64,000 nucleotides of DNA from assembly GCF_041431135.1 (NCBI RefSeq), contig NZ_CP107799.1:5208001-5272000 (forward strand). Direction: 5' to 3'. The stretch comes from Streptomyces sp. NBC_00554. GTDB lineage: Bacteria > Actinomycetota > Actinomycetes > Streptomycetales > Streptomycetaceae. Shown here piece by piece: positions 39,999 through 48,267 of the stretch. Position numbers and translations under genes: made by a program. The first letter of the stretch is position 1, and every line of letters starts with the position of its first letter. The notes beneath the pieces were generated by a model, which did no database searches, had not been told where the DNA came from, and worked only from the letters and a program-made list of their open reading frames with translations.

Positions 39999-41297
39999 TC
40001 AGTTCCCTGTGTGGGCGCGCAGCCTTCGCCTGAGGGCGCCCAGTGTGCGGCGCGCCTTGGAGACGGTCGCGCCGGCGAGGTCGCCGGCGGTGTGTACGGC
40101 CGCGCTCAGGAAAGCGGTGGCGGGCTGCCTGGGTGTGGTTCCGCCGTCGCGCGCGTCCAGGAGTTCCTGGAAGAGGGCGGCACACTGTGCGGCGATCGGC
40201 TCGGGGTCGTACCGCATGCCCTTCGACAGGGCTTCCCGGCCCATGAGTTGGCGCCGTTCCGGGTCGTCGATCAGTTCCAGGAGCGCTTTGGCCAGGGCGT
40301 CGATGTCGCCGGGCGGCACCAGCAGGCCGTCCACCCCGTGGGTGATGATCTCGCGCGGGCCGTGCGGGCAGTCGGTGCTCACCACGGGCAGACCCACCCG
40401 CATGGCCTCGACGATGGCCATGCCGAAGGACTCCATCCGTGAGGACAGCACCAGGATCGACGCCTTGGCCATCTCCGGTTCGACGGGGGTGACGTTGCCC
40501 AGGAAGGTGATGCTGTCGGTGAGCCCCAACTTCTTCACCAGTGATTTCAGTTCGCGGTCCTGCGGCCCGATGCCGCAGATCCGCAGTCCCCAGTCCGGGC
40601 GCTCGGCCACGACCTGTGCGAAGGCCCCGATCAGGTCCTGGTAGCGCTTCACCGGAGCGGTCCGGCCGACCGCGATGATCTGCGGGGCGGAGCCGTCGGA
40701 GGGGGCGATGCCCGGATCGGGGATGCTGTTGGGGAGGGTGGAAATCCGTACGCCCGGCAGCCACATCCGCCTGCGGTACGCCTCGGCATCGGCGTGGGTG
40801 GTGGTGGTCACCGCGTCGAGCCGGCGGTACACGCGGCGCAGCGTGAGGTTGAGCTGGGACGGGTGGGCGTCGAGCGACAGGTGTTCCTGGCCGACCTTTA
40901 TGACGTGGGCCGGGGCCTGGCGGGCGATGTGCACGTTGAGTCCGGGGCGGGTGCCGACGACGACGTCGGTATCCAGTTCGGCGAGGAATTCGCCGATTCG
41001 CCGGTCCGTCAAAGCGCTGTACTGGTGATGCCGGTGGTCGCTGCGGGGGAAGTCGTCGGCGGGGAGCTCGAATTCAGGGTGTTCGCCGTCATATCCGGGG
41101 CTCTTCTTGTCGGTGTCGACGAGATGCCGGAGGTGTACGCGTTTGTCATAGGTGAAGCGGGGGATTTTGCGATGCCGAAAGACCGACACCACCTCCACCT
41201 CGTGACCCAACTCGGCAAGCGCGCCTGAGAGGTTGCAGGTCGTGCGGATCGTCCCGCCGACGCCGTAACCGTTGTGGATCAGAAAAGTGACGCGCAT
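39999..41297 (-). CDS. GT4-family glycosyltransferase
   Basis: 432 residues from ATG 41297. GT-B fold: N-terminal 'FLIHNGYGVGGTIRTTCNLS' with the Gly-rich acceptor loop, 'GTRPGLNVHIARQAP', and C-terminal donor domain 'IIAVGRTAPVKRYQDLI', 'ICGIGPQDRELKSL', 'SSRMESFGMAIVEAM' with E-x7-E, and 'GLPVVSTDCPHGPREII'. The tail (about 385-432) is basic and Ala-rich. This type resembles enzymes that extend wall or capsular glycans, including poly(glycerol-phosphate) glucosyltransferases. No other biosynthetic gene is adjacent. It converges with the esterase gene with eight bases between stops. Confidence 0.93.
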   Translation of the reverse strand: MRVTFLIHNGYGVGGTIRTTCNLSGALAELGHEVEVVSVFRHRKIPRFTYDKRVHLRHLVDTDKKSPGYDGEHPEFELPADDFPRSDHRHHQYSALTDRRIGEFLAELDTDVVVGTRPGLNVHIARQAPAHVIKVGQEHLSLDAHPSQLNLTLRRVYRRLDAVTTTTHADAEAYRRRMWLPGVRISTLPNSIPDPGIAPSDGSAPQIIAVGRTAPVKRYQDLIGAFAQVVAERPDWGLRICGIGPQDRELKSLVKKLGLTDSITFLGNVTPVEPEMAKASILVLSSRMESFGMAIVEAMRVGLPVVSTDCPHGPREIITHGVDGLLVPPGDIDALAKALLELIDDPERRQLMGREALSKGMRYDPEPIAAQCAALFQELLDARDGGTTPRQPATAFLSAAVHTAGDLAGATVSKARRTLGALRRRLRAHTGN

Positions 41298-41383
41298 ACG
41301 CGTAGTTCCCCCGTTGAATCCGTGCTCCCCGCAGGCTTCACGCCCGCCCCCGAACGTTGGATCTTAGCGCGGCCTGTGGGGTA

Positions 41384-41473
41384 TCTGTTCGTGAGCGATC
41401 TGCCCGCGAATGTTCTGCCCTCGAATGTTCTGTTCGTGAGTTTTCTGTTCTTGAGGGTTCTGTTCTTGAGGGT
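41384..41473. repeat. 15-bp minisatellite, six units
   Basis: Units start at 41384, 41399, 41414, 41429, 41444 and 41459 with consensus TCTGTTCKYGARKGT; the last two are identical. On the minus strand they encode five-residue NRTLK-like repeats in an open stretch of 78 codons (41515-41279) that runs into the glycosyltransferase start in another frame. Confidence 0.85.
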
Positions 41474-41553
41474 TCTGAAAGGGGCAGGTCTCGCCGGGGG
41501 AGAGTCGGTGAGCACATCCCGGGTTCGCTGGACATCCGGTGCCCAGTCGGCGC

Positions 41554-42510
41554 CTAATGCTCCGGCTTTTCGCGTTCGGACAGCGGCGGAAGGTTCCGTC
41601 GTGGTGTCCCGACCGGCTCGGTGTCCGGCGCGATTTCACCGCGGACGCGACGCCAGCCTGCCCGGGCTCGCGGATGGTAGCGGCGGTCGTGCGGTACGAG
41701 CTTGAACACAGAGTTGATCACCTGGCAGGCCCTGCGATGCCGCCGGGCGTCGCGCCCCGACCAGGTGAAGCCGAGCAGGTCGCGGACCTCCCCGTCGTAC
41801 AGCCCGACGGTGAACCAGACGAAGGTCCGCCCGATCAGCGCGCCGACCGGGCGCCACACCGCGTTCGGCAGCCACGGCAGAAACGGCGGCCTCGCGATCC
41901 CGGCTATGTCGAGTACGTCCCGGGTGGCCTTGTTGTCCTCCAGGACCTCCGCGCACATGTGCTTCCAGTAGAGCTGGAAGTCCTCCCAGCTCTCCGGCAC
42001 CGGCCGCATACTCATGCCGTACATCCGGTACCACTGCACATGCTCGTCGAACAGCCGGCGCTTCTCCGCCTCACCGATGCCACCCGCGAAGTGCTCCGCG
42101 ATCAGGATCGTGCTGACGAAGAACGTGGAGTGCGCCCAGTAGTAGGTGTCAGGGTCCAGCGCGTGGTACCGGCGGCCCTGGGCATCGACACCCCTTATCC
42201 GGTCGTGGTAGCCGCGCACCTCGAGCGCGGTCCGCCGTGCGCGCGGGCCGTCGTAGACGACTCCACTGATGGGATAGAGCGAGCGGAACAGCCGCTGCCA
42301 GCGCTCCTCGAAGAACCGCGAGTGCTCTTCGACGCCTGCGCCCAGCCCGGGATGCATGTTCTGCATCGACCCCGCCCACAACGCGGTGAGGATCCCGCGC
42401 CAGTCACCGAGATACTTCCAGGTCAGCGACTCAGGCCCGAGCGGCTCGGGCGCCTCGTCCCCTAACTCCCTTTCCCCATCCGGCATTTGACTGATCGCGT
42501 CCATGCTCAT
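41554..42510 (-). CDS. MpaB-type (DUF2236) oxygenase family protein
   Basis: 318 residues from ATG 42510 (ATG 42504 also possible; upstream GTG starts weak). Family features: 'WKYLGDWRGILTALWAGSMQ', 'RTALEVRGYHDRIRGVDAQG', 'LDPDTYYWAHSTFFVSTIL' with the conserved H near the helix centre, 'WYRMYGMSMRPVPESWEDF' and 'GLYDGEVRDLLGFTWSGRDA'. DUF2236 includes latex-clearing-protein-like haem oxygenases and the fungal MpaB. A conserved Arg/His pair that would hold haem (R of EVRGYH, H of YWAHS) is present. Substrate unknown. It lies divergently from nothing obvious; the 256 bp upstream of the GT4 gene separate them. Confidence 0.88.
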   Translation of the reverse strand: MSMDAISQMPDGERELGDEAPEPLGPESLTWKYLGDWRGILTALWAGSMQNMHPGLGAGVEEHSRFFEERWQRLFRSLYPISGVVYDGPRARRTALEVRGYHDRIRGVDAQGRRYHALDPDTYYWAHSTFFVSTILIAEHFAGGIGEAEKRRLFDEHVQWYRMYGMSMRPVPESWEDFQLYWKHMCAEVLEDNKATRDVLDIAGIARPPFLPWLPNAVWRPVGALIGRTFVWFTVGLYDGEVRDLLGFTWSGRDARRHRRACQVINSVFKLVPHDRRYHPRARAGWRRVRGEIAPDTEPVGTPRRNLPPLSEREKPEH

Positions 42511-42717
42511 GCTCAGACCATGCCCGTCCGTGACGGATTCCGGAAGCTTGTGCGGCGCCATGGCAGGTCGGTGCTGGCAGTTGCGACCGCTGGTGACATC
42601 GGTGTCCGGTTGTGCGGCCGCCCGGGCCTCGGGGCGGATCGGCCAGAGGGAGAACGTCGAAGGGACGGAAAGCGAGCCGGGTCTTCCCGTGCCGACCTGG
42701 AGCGGACGCCCTCGGGG

Positions 42718-43002
42718 CTACAGACCACGAAGCGCCTGATAGAGATCGTCGTAGGCGCTCCAGCAGTCGATACTGCCGTCGTCGTTCAGACTGCCCATGT
42801 ACCAGTCGTCGTCGTTGACCGGCTTCACCAGACACAGCCCATGGAACCCCAAGACGATCTCGGGGCAGAGCCGTTCATCCTGCGCCGGCCAGCCCAGCCA
42901 CATCACTACGCGATCGGTGTCGAGAGCCATGGCCTCCTGATCGCCGGAGACCTTGCGGATCTCCTCCAGAGTCCACCCTGCCGGTAGCTGCCCGCCTGCC
43001 AT
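42718..43002 (-). CDS. Hypothetical protein, 94 residues, acidic
   Basis: 94 residues starting 'MAGGQLPAGWTLEEIRKVSG'. It is acidic with several Trp residues ('DRVVMWLGWPAQDERL', 'DDDWYMGSLNDDGSIDCW') and ends in a short helix ('AYDDLYQALRGL'). The size, acidity and Trp/Asp content resemble small immunity or SMI1/Imm-like proteins, but no family can be named. It is the first gene of the 42.7-50.3 kb island and on the same strand as the STAND NTPase gene, 110 bases downstream of it. No toxin gene is visible. Confidence 0.7.
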   Translation of the reverse strand: MAGGQLPAGWTLEEIRKVSGDQEAMALDTDRVVMWLGWPAQDERLCPEIVLGFHGLCLVKPVNDDDWYMGSLNDDGSIDCWSAYDDLYQALRGL

Positions 43003-43111
43003 CCAACGATGATGCCAGCCGTTGCGGTAGCCGAGTCCGGCGTTGCTGATGTCGGTTGCGGATGTGAGGGGCGTTCTGGTCCGTAGCTCTATGCGGAACG
43101 GTTGCTTGGGG

Positions 43112-45445
43112 TCATTCCGGTTGGTCGGGAGGGGCTGAGGGGTGCTGAAGGTCAGGGGTTGTTGCTGGGTTTGCTGTATCTGGTTGCTCTACGGTCTCGG
43201 CGGCTTTGCGGGCGTGGGCGAGGTTGTTGCGGCTGGTCAGGGTGTTGGGGTGGGTGTCTCCGAGGACCTGTTTGCGTTGGATGAGGGTGGCCTCCAGCAG
43301 GGGGATGGCGCGGTCCAGGTCCCCCGCCGCGTAGTAGGCGTAGGCGAGGTTGTTGCGGCTGTGCAGGGTGTTGGGGTGGGTGTCGCCGAGGACCTGCTCG
43401 TACTGGGTGAGGGTGGCCTCGTACAGGGGGATGGCGCGGTCCAGGTCCCCCGCCGACTCGTAGGCGCTGGCGAGGCTGTTGCGGCTGTGCAGGGTGTTGG
43501 GGTGGGTGTCGCCGAGGACCTGCTCGTACTGGGTGAGGGTGGCCTCGTACAGGGGGATGGCGCGGTCCAGGTCCCCCGCCGCGTAGTAGGCGTAGGCGAG
43601 GTTGTTGCGGCTGTGCAGGGTGTTGGGGTGGGTGTCGCCGAGGACCTGCTCGTACTGGGTGAGGGTGGCCTCGTACAGGGGGATGGCGCGGTCCAGGTCC
43701 CCCGCCGACTCGTAGGCGCTGGCGAGGTTGTTGCGGCTTTGCAGGGTGTTGGGGTGGGTGTCACCGAGGACCTGCTCGAACTGGGCGACGGTGGCCTCCA
43801 GCAGGGGGACGGCGCGGTCCAGGTCCCCCGCCGCGTAGTAGGCGGCGGCGAGGTTGTTGCGGCTTTGCAGGGTGTCGGGGTGGGTGTCACCGAGGACCTG
43901 CACGTCCTGGGCGACGGTGGCCTCCAGCAGGGGGACGGCATGAGTAAGGTCCCCCGCCTCAGAGTAGGCGAGCGCGAGGTTGTTGCGGCTGGTCAGAGTG
44001 TGGGGGTGCGTGTCGCCGAGCACCTGCTCGTAGTGGACGAGGGCGGCCGTGCGCAGGGGGATGCTGTGGGCGTCGCGTCCCTCGCGATACAGATATTGCG
44101 CGGTGGCGTGATAGGCGTATGCGGTTTCGATTGATGCCGGGCTGTGGGGTGGTGTTGTTACGGCGAGGGCGATCACGTGGGGGAGGAGTCGTTCCCACTG
44201 TGGGGCGTTCGTGTCCTGGGTGGGGACGGCCTGCCGAATGAGGTGCTCGGTGTCTTGCCGGCCGGGTGGGTGTTCGTCCGGCCCGGCAGCGGGGCGGTGG
44301 CGCAGGACGGCCTGGACGAGGCGGTGGACGCTGACGCTCTGTCGGTCGGCGCTGAAAGAGATCATGTTGTAGGAATGCAGCACTCCCAGGGCTTCCCCGA
44401 GCGTGCGAGTGTCGGGACTCAGCGGGGCAAGCAGGGTGCGGGGGATGTCATCGGGTGCGAGCCAGGCCATCGCGTCGAGCAGGGTGACCGCCTGCGGATT
44501 GCGGTGTTCGACGGCGGTCAGCGTGTGGCGCCAGATGCGGGCGATGGTGCGCTCGGGATCGATACCGCCCACGGCGGTGTCCATGACCTGCCCCAGCAGG
44601 GTCCGGTAGTCGGCGAGAGAAGTTCCGGTCTCGAAGAGATAGGCGCCCGCCTGTTCCAGGGCCAGGGGCAGGTATCCGAGTTCGGCAGCGAGTGCGTCGG
44701 CCTCCTCGCGCTGGTGCGGGGAAGGCGTCTGCCCCTCTCCCAGGGCGAGGGTGCACAGCAGACTCACGGCGGCGTCGGCATCGAGCAGGCCCAGTGGCAT
44801 GGTGGGGGCGATCGCGTGCCAGCCGGTCCCGGTGCGGCTCGTGGCCAGATGGTGGCCGTCGGGGAGGGTGCCGAGGTAGTGGCGCAGGTCATCGGGGTGT
44901 TCGACGTTGTCGAAGACGAGCAGCCAGCCGGGGTGCCACTGCAGCCACAGGATGGCCCAGGCCGCCCGCTCCGGCACGTCCGCCGTGGGAGCCCACTGCG
45001 GGCACAGCCGCATAGCGAGGGAAGCCAGACCGGTGACGATCTGCTCGCTGGTGGCGGCGTTGAGCCACCACACCAGTGTGTAAGCCTGCCGGTGGAGGTG
45101 GGCGTAGTGCAGGGCGAGGGTGCTCTTGCCGATCCCACCCAGCCCGTGGATCGCCCGCATCGCGGACACCTGGGTAACCGCCGCCTCCCCCTCATCGGTC
45201 AGCAGCCGGCGCAGCCGGGCGAGTTCGTCCTCGCGCCCGACGAACACCCCGGACGCCGACCCGGGAAGATTCGCCGCTCCCGGCGGCGCATCCACATCCC
45301 TGGCCCAGCGCACCGCCTCGGCCGGCAGCATCACCACCCGCGCACCGTCACCGGTGATGGCCACCCCGACATCGCCGCCCACCCCAATGGACCCCGCACC
45401 AGACGCCTGAACACCACTGCCCCCGGGGGCAGAACGGTCGGTCAT
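43112..45445 (-). CDS. STAND NTPase: NB-ARC ATPase with C-terminal kinesin-light-chain-type TPRs
   Basis: 777 residues from ATG 45445, overlapping the upstream gene by ATGA. Residues 1-40 carry a Gly/Thr-rich tag (ASG 14-16, TGD 31-33). 'FVGREDELARLRRLL' (68-82) opens the NTPase; Walker A is GLGGIGKST (101-109), Walker B 'WLLVFDNVE', sensor 'HHLATSRTG', and 'GYLPLALEQAGAYL' is the NB-ARC GLPLAL box. A winged-helix stretch follows ('LAPDDIPRTLLAPLS'). From about 467 there are seven 42-residue TPR repeats (E-Q-V-L-G-D-T-H-P-x-T-L-x-S-R-N-N-L-A), some nearly identical in DNA. Such STAND proteins oligomerise when the repeat domain senses a trigger; bacterial relatives act in phage defence. No toxic effector domain is fused here, which makes the coupled small protein interesting. 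Confidence 0.92.
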   Translation of the reverse strand: MTDRSAPGGSGVQASGAGSIGVGGDVGVAITGDGARVVMLPAEAVRWARDVDAPPGAANLPGSASGVFVGREDELARLRRLLTDEGEAAVTQVSAMRAIHGLGGIGKSTLALHYAHLHRQAYTLVWWLNAATSEQIVTGLASLAMRLCPQWAPTADVPERAAWAILWLQWHPGWLLVFDNVEHPDDLRHYLGTLPDGHHLATSRTGTGWHAIAPTMPLGLLDADAAVSLLCTLALGEGQTPSPHQREEADALAAELGYLPLALEQAGAYLFETGTSLADYRTLLGQVMDTAVGGIDPERTIARIWRHTLTAVEHRNPQAVTLLDAMAWLAPDDIPRTLLAPLSPDTRTLGEALGVLHSYNMISFSADRQSVSVHRLVQAVLRHRPAAGPDEHPPGRQDTEHLIRQAVPTQDTNAPQWERLLPHVIALAVTTPPHSPASIETAYAYHATAQYLYREGRDAHSIPLRTAALVHYEQVLGDTHPHTLTSRNNLALAYSEAGDLTHAVPLLEATVAQDVQVLGDTHPDTLQSRNNLAAAYYAAGDLDRAVPLLEATVAQFEQVLGDTHPNTLQSRNNLASAYESAGDLDRAIPLYEATLTQYEQVLGDTHPNTLHSRNNLAYAYYAAGDLDRAIPLYEATLTQYEQVLGDTHPNTLHSRNSLASAYESAGDLDRAIPLYEATLTQYEQVLGDTHPNTLHSRNNLAYAYYAAGDLDRAIPLLEATLIQRKQVLGDTHPNTLTSRNNLAHARKAAETVEQPDTANPATTPDLQHPSAPPDQPE
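43210..44040. repeat. 126-bp coding repeat array (TPR units), with 252-bp higher-order period
   Basis: The segment TGTCGCCGAGGACCTG recurs every 126 bp (43255, 43381, 43507, 43633, 43759, 43885, 44011, with small changes). Alternate units carry GCGTAGTAGG or GACTCGTAGG, so the period of best identity is 252 bp over 43300-43750. Confidence 0.9.
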
Positions 45446-45861
45446 GGCCTGATCGTCGCGTTGTCACCGGTGACAGCGGTACGGATGGTCTTGGCGGCGA
45501 TGGACCGCTCACCGGACGCCGTCACATTCACCGTCTCCCCGCCGACGGGGAGGATCCGGGCCAGCTCGGCCAGCAACTCGGCGTCCTCCCGCAAGGCCCG
45601 CTTGATCTGCTGACGCAGCGCGGCCGCCGCATCCTCATCACCGGGCGCTTCGGCCGTGTCCTGAACCGCAGCCTCCAACTCCGCCCGGCCCTGCACATCA
45701 CGACGGCGCCACACCGCCTGCAGCATGCGCCGCCCCAGATTCGCGGTGGCATCCACGGCCGCGTCCTCGGCACGGGCGAAGACCGCCACCCCGTACGCAC
45801 CCACCGCAGTCGTCAGATACGGACCCGCCTGCCCGACCAACTGCACGATCTCAGCACTCAC
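45442..45861 (-). CDS. Small partner protein of the STAND NTPase
   Basis: 139 residues, overlapping the NTPase start by ATGA. Residues 1-50 are a mostly hydrophobic/amphipathic helix pair ('VQLVGQAGPYLTTAVGAYGV', 'AVDATANLGRRMLQAVWRR'). Residues 55-105 form an acidic helical region ('DEDAAAALRQQIKRALRED'). The C-terminal 30 residues carry V-x-V-T-A-S-G-x-x-S-I ... V-T-G-D-x-A-T-I, the same tag as the NTPase N-terminus. Nothing catalytic is visible. I infer an adaptor or effector that joins the NTPase through the shared tag; the N-terminal helices could act on the membrane. I know no named family. Confidence 0.85.
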   Translation of the reverse strand: MSAEIVQLVGQAGPYLTTAVGAYGVAVFARAEDAAVDATANLGRRMLQAVWRRRDVQGRAELEAAVQDTAEAPGDEDAAAALRQQIKRALREDAELLAELARILPVGGETVNVTASGERSIAAKTIRTAVTGDNATIRP

Positions 45862-46046
45862 TTGATCCCCCGACCACTGGCGGCCGACCTCTTGCCGCTC
45901 CGAAGGACCAGCGTAGAAACACCGCCCCCTTCACGAAACCAAAACGCCCGAACCGGGCGCGACGGTTCCCCAGGCTTGTCACAGACGACCGACTCGGTGG
46001 CTTGTCGCTGAAACCCAGTTCTGCGGTCGGTCCTGGCTGCGTCAGC

Positions 46047-46583
46047 ATGTACGGCAGTAATGATCCTGAGGCGTTGTGGAGGGACCTGGTGTACGCGGGA
46101 CGCGAGCCGAGACTGATCTTGCTGTGCGGACTTCCTGGTTCCGGGAAGACAACGCTGGCCAAGCGCATGGCGAGCGAGATTCCGGCGGTGCGTCTGTGCC
46201 CGGACGAATGGATGGCGGATCTCGGCATCGACTTGTTTGATGCGCAAACGCGCGACCTGCTGGAGAGGCGCTTTTCCCAGCATGCCCAGGAGCTGTTGAA
46301 GCTCGGACAGAGCGTGATCCTTGAGTTCGGCTTCTGGTCCCGCTCTGAGCGGGATGAGAAGCGACTCGGGGCGCGCGCACTCGGAGTTCCCGTCGAACTG
46401 CACTACCTTGCGGCGCCGATTGATGAACTGTGCCGCCGCCTCGATACCCGCAACGGGGAGGGCAAGCGGGGGACGGCCCCGATCACTCGCGAGATGCTTG
46501 AGGAGTACGCAGAGCTCTTCGAGGCCCCGAGCAGCGATGAACTCAGCCTGTTCGACGAACCGTCTCCGAGACGGAAGGGGTGA
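46047..46583 (+). CDS. P-loop kinase, AAA_33/zeta-like
   Basis: 178 residues from ATG 46047 (no clear ribosome-binding site; upstream in-frame starts exist). Walker A 'LILLCGLPGSGKTTLAKRMA', then 'RLCPDEWMADLGIDLFDAQT' with the acidic residue expected to bind substrate, 'SVILEFGFWSRSERDEKRLG' as second acidic strand, and 'LHYLAAPIDELCRRLDTRN' as the lid region. This is the ATP-dependent small-molecule kinase fold shared by zeta toxins, chloramphenicol phosphotransferase and polynucleotide kinase-like enzymes. No antitoxin gene is adjacent. It is divergent from the STAND operon with 185 bp between. Confidence 0.88.
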   Translation: MYGSNDPEALWRDLVYAGREPRLILLCGLPGSGKTTLAKRMASEIPAVRLCPDEWMADLGIDLFDAQTRDLLERRFSQHAQELLKLGQSVILEFGFWSRSERDEKRLGARALGVPVELHYLAAPIDELCRRLDTRNGEGKRGTAPITREMLEEYAELFEAPSSDELSLFDEPSPRRKG

Positions 46584-46758
46584 CTGCGCCCGTCCGCTTC
46601 CGGATGAGGCCGAGCCCTTATGCCACGAGTCCAGGTCGTCTCCCCCGATCGTGGTCGCCTACACGCTTTCCGACTTGGGGTCTCGCTAGAACGGTCGTGA
46701 ACGGGGCTCAATGAGAAGGAAATTGAGACAGGCCGACCCGTTCGTACTTGTTCGTTGG

Positions 46759-47073
46759 CTAGGGCTCGTTGCTGACTGACGTGGCCCAGTCGCGGAACAG
46801 GCGCAGTACTTCCCCGAGGTTGAGCGGGCCGCAGGACGCCTCAAAGACGTCGTCCGACACCTTCGCCATCACCCAGTCGGAGTCGCTGCGTTGTACGTCC
46901 GTTCTCAGGCAGGGACGACCGGACAGCGCCGTCTCCTCGAGATCGATGCGTACTGTCCAGCCTGGGTTGTCGAGCGTTTCGATCCGAACGCCCCATTCGT
47001 GTTCCCAGTCGCCGTCGCACTGGGCTTGGTACCACTGCTCCAGCCAACCGAGTTCTTCGCCGGTATCTGCCAT
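46759..47073 (-). CDS. Imm53-family immunity protein
   Basis: 104 residues from ATG 47073. 'LGWLEQWYQAQCDGDWEHEW', 'GVRIETLDNPGWTVRIDLEE' and 'FEASCGPLNLGEVLRLFRDW' match the Imm53 family of polymorphic-toxin immunity proteins closely: an N-terminal helix with W-x-x-x-Q-C-x-G-x-W-E, a beta-sheet with DNPGW and a C-terminal helix. Imm53 genes usually lie next to toxins of contact-dependent or Rhs/WXG systems. No such toxin or fragment is visible here, so it is an orphan. It is divergent from the Shedu-like gene. Confidence 0.9.
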   Translation of the reverse strand: MADTGEELGWLEQWYQAQCDGDWEHEWGVRIETLDNPGWTVRIDLEETALSGRPCLRTDVQRSDSDWVMAKVSDDVFEASCGPLNLGEVLRLFRDWATSVSNEP

Positions 47074-47262
47074 GACGGCAGATCGTACGACGTCGTGATC
47101 TGGCTCGTACGGGCGTATATGCGTCTGACCCCTCAGCTTGCGAAGCGACGGCGCTCGCGGTGCATCGCCGCTGTCACCGGCGTTGATTACATCTCTACTG
47201 ATACATGCTCTCGGGAGCGGCGTACGCCAGGGACCACGCGGGACTCCTGCCAAGCGTGGTTG

Positions 47263-48267
47263 TCAGTGCGCGGCCTTGCCGCCTATGCCGGAGGCGAACT
47301 GTTCCTCGACATTCTGGAGAACTACTACGACGACGAGGCCCGACAGCGCAGCGAGAGACACATGCGCAGGATGGCCGCCATGGGCGCTGACAGGGCGGTC
47401 GCCGCTCTGGACGTCCTGTGCCGCGACAAGCCCGACGCAAGCGCCGCTGACGCCCGTGACCTGTTCCGCGGCATAGCCCAGTCCGTCGACCACCTGGGCC
47501 TCGGGGACGGCGAGGGAGGGATCCGGCTCTCCACCAAGGAGGCGAGGCGACTCCAGGAATACGGGCACATGGAAATGGTTCTCCGCAACCTGCCTCGGCC
47601 CGCCTCCGCCGAGGCCGCACGGATGATGAGCGACATCCTGGCCGACGTCGATGCGGGCATGCTGGCCCAGTTGCTCGAACTGAGGGCCAGGCAGGTCGGC
47701 TTGGCTGCCCTGCGTACCGCGGTGGAGGCCCCGGACAGCTCCGAGAGCACCCTCCATGCCTGTCTGAAGAACCAGGAGTGGATCTTCGGCGGGGCCTACG
47801 TGGCCGAGCTGGCACGCCGGCAGTACACCCCGGACACCATCCTCGACATCCCTCTCCTGCGCGGCGACGGCTCGCTCCATTTGGTGGAACTCAAGCGCGC
47901 CAACATCAAGGACCTGGTCATACGACGCTCCGGCCACCTCATGCTGGGCGACCCGGCGCATCGAGCGGTCTCTCAGGCGCAGAACTACCTACGGGCCATG
48001 GACGAGAACCGCCCGAGCATCCTGGCCGAACACGGAGTCGACACCCGCCGGGCGTCGGCGACGGTCGTGATCGGACACCCGCGGTACGTGACCGGGGACG
48101 TCACGTCCCAGGAGATCGCGGAGACGCTGCGAACCTACAACACGCACCAGGCGCGCATAGAAGTGATCACGTACGAGACCCTGCTGGATTCGGCCTCCCG
48201 CATGCTGGCCCTGTCATCGGCACGGCAGGACGCAGACCCCGACCTGGCGGAGGAGCCCGCCGCATGA
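47263..48267 (+). CDS. Shedu-type (DUF4263) nuclease
   Basis: 334 residues from GTG 47263. I chose this start because third-position GC falls sharply before it and the reverse-strand Imm53 gene starts at 47073; ATG 47119 is an alternative. Residues 1-160 are helical without known domain. From 'LKNQEWIFGGAYVAELARR' the Shedu/DUF4263 nuclease core follows: D195 in 'DIPLLRGDG', E209-x-K211 in 'HLVELKRAN' (PD-(D/E)xK site), then 'HRAVSQAQNYLRAMDENRP' with the conserved Q, and 'ASATVVIGHP'. Shedu proteins are anti-phage nucleases with variable N-terminal sensors. It overlaps the next gene by ATGA. Confidence 0.85.
   Translation, partial: SVRGLAAYAGGELFLDILENYYDDEARQRSERHMRRMAAMGADRAVAALDVLCRDKPDASAADARDLFRGIAQSVDHLGLGDGEGGIRLSTKEARRLQEYGHMEMVLRNLPRPASAEAARMMSDILADVDAGMLAQLLELRARQVGLAALRTAVEAPDSSESTLHACLKNQEWIFGGAYVAELARRQYTPDTILDIPLLRGDGSLHLVELKRANIKDLVIRRSGHLMLGDPAHRAVSQAQNYLRAMDENRPSILAEHGVDTRRASATVVIGHPRYVTGDVTSQEIAETLRTYNTHQARIEVITYETLLDSASRMLALSSARQDADPDLAEEPAA

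Noticed and set aside
43210-44040. CRISPR-like array
   Set aside because: 126-bp units are continuous coding TPRs without spacers.
43142-44134. Plus-strand open frame with GVGVAEDLLVLGEGG repeats
   Set aside because: Antisense of the TPR array of the STAND NTPase.
46047-46583. Zeta-type toxin of a toxin-antitoxin system
   Set aside because: P-loop kinase fold fits many harmless small-molecule kinases and no epsilon-like antitoxin is adjacent.
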